From contig CAMYEU010000106.1 in assembly GCA_947254465.1 (NCBI GenBank), forward strand, positions 1 through 6,178: DNA of 6,178 nucleotides. Reading direction: 5' to 3'. The position numbers and the translations under genes are program-made. Below, in pieces: positions 1 through 4,533 of this stretch. Each line of letters opens with the position of its first letter. Position 1 is the stretch's first letter. The DNA comes from an uncultured Gemella sp. Lineage in GTDB: Bacteria > Bacillota > Bacilli > Staphylococcales > Gemellaceae. The notes beneath the pieces are model-generated. The model was not told the DNA's origin and did no database searches. It saw only the letters and a list, made by a program, of their open reading frames with translations.

Positions 1-48
1 CGAGATCCTGAGATGTCTCGTGGGCTCGGAGATGTGTATAAGAGACAG
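1..48 (+). other. Illumina Nextera i7 adapter left on contig end (artificial)
   Basis: These bases are synthetic. Positions 1-6 (CGAGAT) match the 3' end of the Illumina P7 primer. Positions 7-14 (CCTGAGAT) match the Nextera i7 index N715 as I remember it. Positions 15-48 match the Nextera read-2 transposase adapter, and its last 19 bases (30-48) are the Tn5 mosaic end, AGATGTGTATAAGAGACAG. Genomic sequence begins at 49. The three parts occur in exactly the library-construct order, so this is untrimmed adapter at a contig end and not a native transposon. Confidence 0.98.
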
Positions 49-510
49 GTATAGTTGTGATGGTGATGGAATTGTTAATTTTACAGTTACACCTTCTTTA
101 TCAGCTACTAGGTCTCTTAAGAATTTGTAGTGTGCTACAAATGGGTGATTTTCTCCGCTAATTTTTCCTGATACTTTTGCTGTATCTGGTTTAGTTTCAA
201 TACCTTTGAATGGGTACCCTTTTTCTCCTTGAACGTGTTCTACACCGTTAAGTCCCCAGAAAAAGTCTAGGTGCCAGTATGCACGACGGAACTCTCCATC
301 TGTTACTCCTTTTAGTCCATTTGCTATTTGTTTTTCAACTAATTCAGTAATTACTTTGTCTTCTACTTTTGTTAATTCTTCTTGTGATAGTTCTCCTTTT
401 GAGAATTTTTCACGAGCTTCTACTAACTCCTTAGGTCTTAAGAATGACCCCACGTGATCTACTCTATACGCTGCTCTTTCTACTACTTTATTTTGACATC
501 CTTGACACAT
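49..510 (-). CDS. MetE C-terminal-domain-like (YxjG/YxjH-type) methionine synthase family protein, N-terminal 154 residues, cut by contig end
   Basis: The reading frame runs from ATG at 510 to the adapter junction at 49 and gives 154 residues. It resembles the start of the cobalamin-independent methionine synthase family (5-methyltetrahydropteroyltriglutamate-homocysteine methyltransferase; YxjG/YxjH-like proteins, usually about 370-380 residues). Visible family signatures are DHVGSFLRP (residues 18-26), TDGEFRRAYWHLDFFWG (70-86) and KLTIPSPSQLY (144-154). The zinc-binding His/Cys/Glu/Cys residues that activate homocysteine lie in the missing part, so activity cannot be judged. An AAGGAG Shine-Dalgarno at 521-526, 10 bases from the ATG, supports the start. 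The protein opens with MCQGCQNK, a CxxC pair that I do not associate with the family. It is the second gene after a T-box leader, 170 bases behind the cyclase gene. The frame stays open through the adapter, so an automatic call would add 16 false residues. The exact methyl donor and acceptor are uncertain; alkyl-cobalamin-independent relatives have varied substrates. Confidence 0.88.
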
Positions 511-587
511 AATATTTTTTCTCCTTTTGTTTAACTAATTTATTTTCTCTTTTTGTTTTACTCTTCTGACTTTATTATTTTGACCTT

Positions 588-618
588 ATTATAAACTTCT
601 AGTTACTTTTCTCTTCAA
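588..618 (-). promoter_or_regulatory. possible weak internal promoter before the methionine-synthase-like gene
   Basis: On the minus strand a perfect TATAAT (588-593) lies 19 bases after TTGAAG (613-618), and is followed about 78 bases later by the ATG at 510. The spacing is longer than ideal and the region is AT-rich, so it may be chance. If real, it would let the gene escape T-box control in part. The rest of the 511-680 gap is purine-rich on the minus strand and shows no hairpin terminator. Confidence 0.25.
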
Positions 619-680
619 ACTTTTCTTCTTTTCTAATATCTATTTTTTTCATAAACTCAAACTTTTTTATAAAGACCGTA

Positions 681-1421
681 CTATTCGTCTTCTGGTAATA
701 TCGCTACTACTCTTACTGGAGATCCAGTTGCTTCTGTCCAGTTTGGATAAGCAATTGAGATTAATGCTCCAGTCGCTGGTACTTGATCAAGATTTGCTAA
801 AACTTCGATTTGATAAATATCTTGTTCTAGTAAGTAGTACTCTTGAATAAGCCCTTCTGCAGCTGCTGTAACTCCTGAGTCAGTATCTAATGTTTCATGA
901 CCTACAGCTTTAACTTTTCTTTCTTTAATTAAGAATTCTAGTGCATCTCTTCCCCATCCTGGAGTGTGCTGAACTTCATTTTCATCTAGATTTCTAATTT
1001 CATCATAACTTGGCCAACGCTTAGACCAATCACTTCTGAATGCTACGAATGATTCTGGTAATATTTCACCATGTTGAGCTTCAAAATCAAGAATATCTTG
1101 TTTAGAAATTACATAGTCATTATTCTCCGCTACTTCTTTACTTTTATCAATTACGTATAAAGGTAATAGTAAATCTTTAAGTTCAATTTCATCTAACCAA
1201 CGTCCACCTTCAACGAAGTGAATTGGCGCATCGATGTGTGTTCCATATTGTCCAACAACTGAGAATTTTTGAACATAGAATCCATCTTTTAAAGTAAAGA
1301 CATTTTCTTTTTCTAACGCAGGTAGCGCTGGGAACTTAGGTGAATTTTCATCAATTTTGTGGCTTAAGTTAACCCATTTTTTGTTTTTTAAAGTTTTATA
1401 AATATTTAGTAATTCTGACAT
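681..1421 (-). CDS. cyclase family protein (KynB / isatin-hydrolase-like metal-dependent hydrolase)
   Basis: This 246-residue cytosolic protein has the length and layout of the cyclase/kynurenine formamidase superfamily, metal-dependent hydrolases that cleave amide or ring C-N bonds. The signature HxGTHxDxPxH appears at residues 58-68 as QYGTHIDAPIH: His62, Asp64, Pro66 and His68 are present, but the first His is Gln58. A second conserved region, GHETLDTDSG (174-183), probably supplies further metal or substrate contacts, and VPATGALISIAYPNW (214-228) fits the C-terminal family core. There is no signal peptide or membrane segment. The ATG is backed by a strong GGAGG at 1430-1434, 8 bases upstream. 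It is the first gene after the T-box leader and precedes a methionine-synthase-like gene, which suggests a role in sulfur amino acid or one-carbon metabolism. Kynurenine formamidase itself is unlikely, since no tryptophan-degradation genes are visible. Family assignment is firm; substrate is unknown. Confidence 0.9.
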   Translation of the reverse strand: MSELLNIYKTLKNKKWVNLSHKIDENSPKFPALPALEKENVFTLKDGFYVQKFSVVGQYGTHIDAPIHFVEGGRWLDEIELKDLLLPLYVIDKSKEVAENNDYVISKQDILDFEAQHGEILPESFVAFRSDWSKRWPSYDEIRNLDENEVQHTPGWGRDALEFLIKERKVKAVGHETLDTDSGVTAAAEGLIQEYYLLEQDIYQIEVLANLDQVPATGALISIAYPNWTEATGSPVRVVAILPEDE

Positions 1422-1489
1422 GTTTCTTTCCTCCGAAATGTTTATATTATTTCTTTAAGTTAAGAATTCTTGTGATTATTTTGAGAAAT

Positions 1490-1528
1490 AAAAAAAGTCC
1501 TCACAGAAGCTTTTGCTTCTGCAAGGAC
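1490..1528 (-). terminator. T-box-controlled intrinsic terminator
   Basis: Stem arms at 1497-1510 and 1515-1528 give 14 base pairs (12 Watson-Crick and 2 G-U on the minus-strand RNA) around a 4-base loop, followed by seven U residues (1490-1496). The 5' arm includes the conserved GTCC that alternatively pairs with the T-box GGTGG element to form the antiterminator. The terminator sits 68 bases before the cyclase ATG. Confidence 0.93.
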
Positions 1529-1781
1529 GTCTAATAATTTACGTGTTACCACCTTACTTTATGATATTCTCACAAATATCAACTCAAAAAGTACGCACCA
1601 AAATAGAATGATGTTATACCCTGAAGCTATAACGGGCTCACCCGTAAAGGTCTAATTATTCGACCATTAACACTCAAAGACCATTTTCAAAGTTTCCAAT
1701 ACGATCTCTTTTCACCAACCGAGACTCTCTTTACCATCTTTCACTTTTACTTATCTTATCAACGTGTGAATCATTAACTTG
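1490..1781 (-). ncRNA. T-box riboswitch leader, probably tRNA-Met specific
   Basis: A T-box leader lies between a strong promoter and the cyclase gene. The T-box core AAGGTGGTAACACG (1542-1555) is a variant of AGGGTGGNACCGCG. It is followed by the terminator hairpin at 1490-1528, with Stem III at 1563-1580 (GATATT/AATATC) and a Stem II-region hairpin at 1632-1645 (ACGGG/CCCGT) upstream. Stem I contains a GGTTGGTGAAAAGA apical segment, and its base can pair ATTCACAC with GTGTTAAT. In the specifier region, GAAAATGGTC (1679-1688) offers ATG (1682-1684) or AAT. The T in TGGT should pair with a tRNA discriminator A, which tRNA-Met has; tRNA-Asn has G. Methionine is therefore the better reading. 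Uncharged tRNA-Met would stabilise the antiterminator and switch on the cyclase and methionine-synthase-like genes. The class is clear; the specificity is inferred. Confidence 0.9.
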
Positions 1782-1787
1782 TGATTA

Positions 1788-1816
1788 AGTATAACAAGTT
1801 ATTTTTTATCTGTCAA
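1788..1816 (-). promoter_or_regulatory. sigma-A promoter of the T-box operon
   Basis: The minus strand has TTGACA (1811-1816), a 17-base spacer, then TATACT (1788-1793). This is a near-perfect vegetative promoter with one mismatch in the -10 box. Transcription should start near 1781, just before the base of T-box Stem I. A strong constitutive promoter upstream of an attenuator is the usual T-box arrangement. Confidence 0.88.
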
Positions 1817-2080
1817 TAGTTTTTTGAAAAAATTTATATGTATTTATTACGACTTACTTGAACATACTAGTTATAGTACGGGCAATTTACATACTATATT
1901 TTATTAAGCTGTATAATTTATCCTTATCTTCCATGAAAATCCGAATATTATTCCATTATCAACATGTATATTACGAATAATTTATTAATATATTTTATGT
2001 AAATTTTGTAAAATTATATTTATATAATAAGGAGAAATACTAATATTCCAATATATATTACTTCCCTTAAATATCTTAAT
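1817..2080. other. AT-rich intergenic stretch, nothing firm seen
   Basis: This 264-base gap lies between the end of the exporter operon and the T-box promoter. I find no convincing ORF, RNA gene or repeat. No GC-rich hairpin followed by a U run is visible after the small-subunit gene, so where that operon's transcript ends is not clear. With the T-box leader, it fills the 659 bases between the two protein-coding units. Confidence 0.6.
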
Positions 2081-2548
2081 TTATCTTTTTTTCTGTAATA
2101 AAGGATTCAATACGACCCTAAATATTGAATCAGCTATTATTATACCAACCGCTAATCCTACTGCCCCATAAAAACTATTTAAAAATATTTTTCCGGAATT
2201 TCCATATTCATCTAATAATAGTGTTCTAAATGCATCGTAAATAGTTACTCCTGGAACAACCGGTACTAATCCAGGCACAAAATAAACTGTTAGTGGGTTT
2301 TTAAACTTAATAGCACAAATTTGACTTATATTTGCTAAAAGTAATGAACAAACCAAACTAGACATAAAGACACTTTGCCCATGACTCCACATTTCCCAGT
2401 ATCCACACCATCCTATTGCTCCAATTACTCCTCCTGTTACTAAAGTTTTTTTAGGAACATCACAAATAATCGCAAATGATACCGATGATATAAAACTAAA
2501 AACAAAATGATATAGTAATAATAAACTATGACTTAATAGTGTAATCAT
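2081..2548 (-). CDS. ThrE-type threonine/serine exporter, small subunit (YjjB-like, DUF3815)
   Basis: This is the small membrane subunit of a split ThrE-family exporter, which moves threonine, serine or related metabolites out of the cell. The 155-residue product is very hydrophobic, with about four membrane segments (roughly residues 5-30, 36-55, 58-80 and 122-145). It carries the conserved NPLTVYFVPGLVPVVPG motif (84-100) typical of the family. The start is ATG at 2548. A longer frame to 2623 is an overlap with the gene upstream and would add a cysteine-rich, unrelated N-terminus. The chosen start has a strong AGGAGG inside the upstream gene's last codons, about 9 bases away. Its ATG shares one base with that gene's TAA (TAATG, 2546-2550), which implies translational coupling and matched subunit production. 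The substrate is inferred from the family only; some members export other small acids. Confidence 0.9.
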   Translation of the reverse strand: MITLLSHSLLLLYHFVFSFISSVSFAIICDVPKKTLVTGGVIGAIGWCGYWEMWSHGQSVFMSSLVCSLLLANISQICAIKFKNPLTVYFVPGLVPVVPGVTIYDAFRTLLLDEYGNSGKIFLNSFYGAVGLAVGIIIADSIFRVVLNPLLQKKR

Positions 2549-3318
2549 TATAATGCACCTCCTAATAGACGAACTATATAATAAACTGTTACAATACCCG
2601 CTCCGAGTGCAAACGCAACACAAAAAGTCTCAATAAATCTAATACTTCCAGAAATAAACTGCTTAGCTATAATATCCCTCATTGAATTAGTTATTGTAAT
2701 ACCAGGAACTAAAGGAACTACTGCCCCAATCATAGCAAGCCTTAGTGATTGACCATTTAAAAGAATATATCCTAAATATCCTGCTACTCCACCTACAAAT
2801 GTGCTAATATACTCAGATATAAACGGTGCCTTTAAATATCCTATAACTTTCACATAAACATAGAATGCAACTGCGCCTGCTATGCTTCCTGGTATTACAT
2901 CCCAAAAACTACCATCAAAGATTAGTACAATACTACCACTAAGAACTCCTGAACACAATACCTTAAACCAATCTTTTATAGGACTTTTCTGCGCCTGAAC
3001 TCTTTTTAAAGCATCATACATATCCAATAAACTAATTTGCCCAGAGGTATATGCTCTTGATAATGTATTAACTGCTGTCGTTTTCGTTAAATTATAAGTC
3101 CTATCTCCAACTCTTCTAAAATCCGTTCCAATATTTTCTATGCGAATAAATATACCTGTTAATGTTACATGGGTATAATATTCATCTGTCCTTTCATCCC
3201 CTACTCCTTTTCTTATTATTCTCTCAAGTGTATCTTCAGTTCGATAAACTTCAGCACCATTTTCCATTAAAATTTTTCCTGCAAGTAACGCTGTTTTCAT
3301 CAATAATTTTTCATACAT
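2548..3318 (-). CDS. ThrE-type threonine/serine exporter, large subunit (YjjP-like, DUF1212)
   Basis: The 256-residue product is the large subunit of a two-gene ThrE exporter. Residues 1-115 form a soluble, cytosolic domain with the signature GKILMENGAEVYRTEDTLERI (14-34). Residues about 120-255 hold around five hydrophobic membrane segments, including the VPLVPGITITNSMRDI motif (201-216), which mirrors VPVVPGVTIYDAF in the small subunit. I chose ATG at 3318. A TTG at 3330 is in frame but has no Shine-Dalgarno, while GGGAAAGG sits just before the ATG, although its spacing is short. A third in-frame ATG lies at 3300. The gene overlaps the small-subunit gene by one base. An amino-acid exporter fits neighbours concerned with amino-acid supply, but no shared regulation is visible. 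Confidence 0.9.
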   Translation of the reverse strand: MYEKLLMKTALLAGKILMENGAEVYRTEDTLERIIRKGVGDERTDEYYTHVTLTGIFIRIENIGTDFRRVGDRTYNLTKTTAVNTLSRAYTSGQISLLDMYDALKRVQAQKSPIKDWFKVLCSGVLSGSIVLIFDGSFWDVIPGSIAGAVAFYVYVKVIGYLKAPFISEYISTFVGGVAGYLGYILLNGQSLRLAMIGAVVPLVPGITITNSMRDIIAKQFISGSIRFIETFCVAFALGAGIVTVYYIVRLLGGAL

Positions 3319-3466
3319 TACCTTTCCCAATTAAGATCAGATACAAAATTCAAATAAAATAAAAAAACTATATATAATTACACAGTCTCAAAATTCATAA
3401 CTTTAAAAATTAATTTCTCTATCTTCTATCTAATCTTCTAACCTTTCTTAAATCATTTCCAAAGTT

Positions 3467-3475
3467 ATTATAACA
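3467..3475 (-). promoter_or_regulatory. candidate extended -10 promoter of the exporter operon
   Basis: The minus strand has TGTTATAAT, an extended -10 element (TG-N-TATAAT). It would start transcription near 3460 and give a leader of about 140 bases. No good -35 box is seen at 16-18 bases, which is tolerated with an extended -10. The surrounding sequence is very AT-rich, so chance matches are common. Confidence 0.4.
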
Positions 3476-3786
3476 TAAAACTTTTAATAAAAACACCTTT
3501 TTCTCACCTATTTAAAATAATAATAATTACAACTATATTATTAATATTTTGCCACTCATAATCTTATAGTAATTATGAAAATAATTTTTATTAAATAATT
3601 AATATTTTTATCACTTCATTTTATAATATTATAATTTCATCAATTAAATACTTATACAAATTATTATTATAAAATATTTTGCAGCTGGTATTCTTTCAAT
3701 AAAACTATTAATTAATCTATAAATAGGTTTAAAATTCACTTCCAGTTACTCTAAATTTCATACAATCTAATACTTAAAATTATTAT

Positions 3787-3828
3787 AAAAAAATAGAATG
3801 TGATTTTAATCAAATCACACTCCATTCT
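3787..3828 (-). terminator. intrinsic terminator of the thiol oxidoreductase gene
   Basis: On the minus strand GTGATTT (3800-3806) pairs with AAATCAC (3812-3818) around a 5-base loop. The pairing continues as ATTCT (3824-3828) with AGAAT (3795-3799) after a 5-base bulge. A run of seven U residues (3787-3793) follows one base later. It lies about 40 bases after the stop at 3869. Confidence 0.75.
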
Positions 3829-3868
3829 CTTATTATTCATTAATTCTAACAATTATAATTTTTTACAT

Positions 3869-4417
3869 TTAACTTTCTATATCTTTTTTTAATTTTTCAT
3901 ATGATGAAAATTTTTCTGTATCAATATTTTTTACTATTCCATCTTTGGTTACTATTACTTTTGTAGGAATAGTATTAATTTTTAATAAATCAATCGCATT
4001 TTCTGTAGCTGAATAATAGTTGAAATCGTATTTTTTGTCTTTTAAGTATGAAAGAGCCTTATCTTGTGTCTCTCTCTCTCCATCAGCAATATTTATCAAA
4101 ATAAATTCTATTCTATCTTTGTATTCATCATATAATTTTTTAATAATTGGTAACTGTTTTTGGCAGTCAGGACACCAACTTGCCCAATACATTATAAAGA
4201 CTGGCTTACCTGAAGTTATTGATTCTATTGAAATTTCCTTATTTTCCTTATTATACACTGTGATATTCGGTAATTTCTTATCAACAACTTTTTGATAATT
4301 ACTTGATATATTATTACTACCAGAATTTTGAGTCTTATTCTCATTCACAAATATAAATACTGCTACTACCAATATAGATATAAATATACTTGTTATTATT
4401 ATAATACTTTTCTTCAT
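3869..4417 (-). CDS. membrane-anchored TlpA/ResA-like thiol-disulfide oxidoreductase
   Basis: The 182-residue protein has a short positive N-terminus and one hydrophobic segment (about residues 4-24) that should anchor it in the membrane with the rest outside. There is no lipobox cysteine. A polar linker (25-45) leads to a thioredoxin fold of the TlpA/ResA/AhpC-TSA type. The active site is WCPDC (81-85, Cys82 and Cys85), preceded by PVFIMYWAS. The cis-proline is Pro151 in INTIPTKVIVTKDG. Only these two cysteines are present, as expected for a simple dithiol enzyme. Such proteins reduce or exchange disulfides in exported proteins, for instance in methionine sulfoxide repair or cytochrome maturation, usually with a CcdA-type electron donor; none is in view. 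The ATG at 4417 has GGGAGGA at 4425-4431, 7 bases away. The gene appears monocistronic, with its own promoter and terminator. Partner and direction (reductase or oxidase) are unknown. Confidence 0.9.
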   Translation of the reverse strand: MKKSIIIITSIFISILVVAVFIFVNENKTQNSGSNNISSNYQKVVDKKLPNITVYNKENKEISIESITSGKPVFIMYWASWCPDCQKQLPIIKKLYDEYKDRIEFILINIADGERETQDKALSYLKDKKYDFNYYSATENAIDLLKINTIPTKVIVTKDGIVKNIDTEKFSSYEKLKKDIES

Positions 4418-4487
4418 TCTATAATCCTCCCTCTCTTATTTATTAGTTTTTTATATTTTTTATGCAAAAAATATCACATTTACTATA

Positions 4488-4517
4488 ATTATATAATATG
4501 CACTTGATTTATTTCAA
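4488..4517 (-). promoter_or_regulatory. likely promoter of the thiol oxidoreductase gene, inside a terminator hairpin
   Basis: The minus strand has TTGAAA (4512-4517), an 18-base spacer and TATAAT (4488-4493). Transcription would start near 4480, giving a leader of about 65 bases. The -35 box covers the loop and part of one arm of the hairpin at 4496-4530, and the spacer covers the other arm. Confidence 0.55.
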
Positions 4518-4530
4518 ATCAAGTGCATAT
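4496..4530 (-). terminator. 15-bp perfect hairpin after the adhesin gene, likely terminator
   Basis: Arms 4496-4510 and 4516-4530 are perfectly complementary (ATATGCACTTGATTT and its reverse complement) with a 5-base loop. The hairpin begins 3 bases after the adhesin stop codon at 4534. The minus-strand tail is AU-rich but has no unbroken U run, so termination may be incomplete. The opposite strand's tail is also AT-rich. Confidence 0.65.
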
Positions 4531-4533
4531 ATA

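Larger units (their letters stand above)
3319..3868. other. 550-base AT-rich intergenic region
   Basis: The gap between the exporter operon and the thiol oxidoreductase gene holds a candidate promoter (3467-3475) and the terminator at 3787-3828. The stretch 3480-3786 is extremely AT-rich, with many stops in all frames. On the minus strand a 31-codon frame with a GTG start and a hydrophobic end can be read around 3640-3740, but it has no ribosome binding site and resembles nothing I know. I see no repeat or RNA gene. Confidence 0.6.

Noticed and set aside
30..48. Tn5 mosaic end as evidence of a mobile element
   Set aside because: It is part of the sequencing adapter and is preceded by the index and P7 sequence, so it is not a genomic transposon end.
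599..652. 17-codon minus-strand ORF between cyclase and methionine-synthase-like genes
   Set aside because: It has no Shine-Dalgarno, and its Lys/Glu-rich product simply reflects the purine-rich spacer.
1817..1835. CodY-like AATTTTnnnAAAA sequence just upstream of the T-box promoter
   Set aside because: About four mismatches to the CodY consensus in a very AT-rich region; chance is the simpler explanation, though it may act as an A/T-rich upstream element.
2028..2095. Plus-strand AAGGAG followed by a short open frame
   Set aside because: There is no ATG, GTG or TTG at a usable distance, only an ATT, and the frame has under 20 codons and overlaps the exporter gene.
2549..2623. 25-residue N-terminal extension of the small exporter subunit
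   Set aside because: It lies wholly inside the end of the large-subunit gene, does not look like the family, and the internal ATG at 2548 has a strong AGGAGG and a TAATG overlap.
3162..3362. 66-codon plus-strand ORF
   Set aside because: It is antisense to the start of the exporter large-subunit gene, has no Shine-Dalgarno, and its composition follows from the real gene on the other strand.
4020..4295. 91-codon plus-strand ORF
   Set aside because: It is the shadow of the thiol oxidoreductase gene, whose WCPDC motif and strong ribosome binding site leave no doubt about the coding strand.
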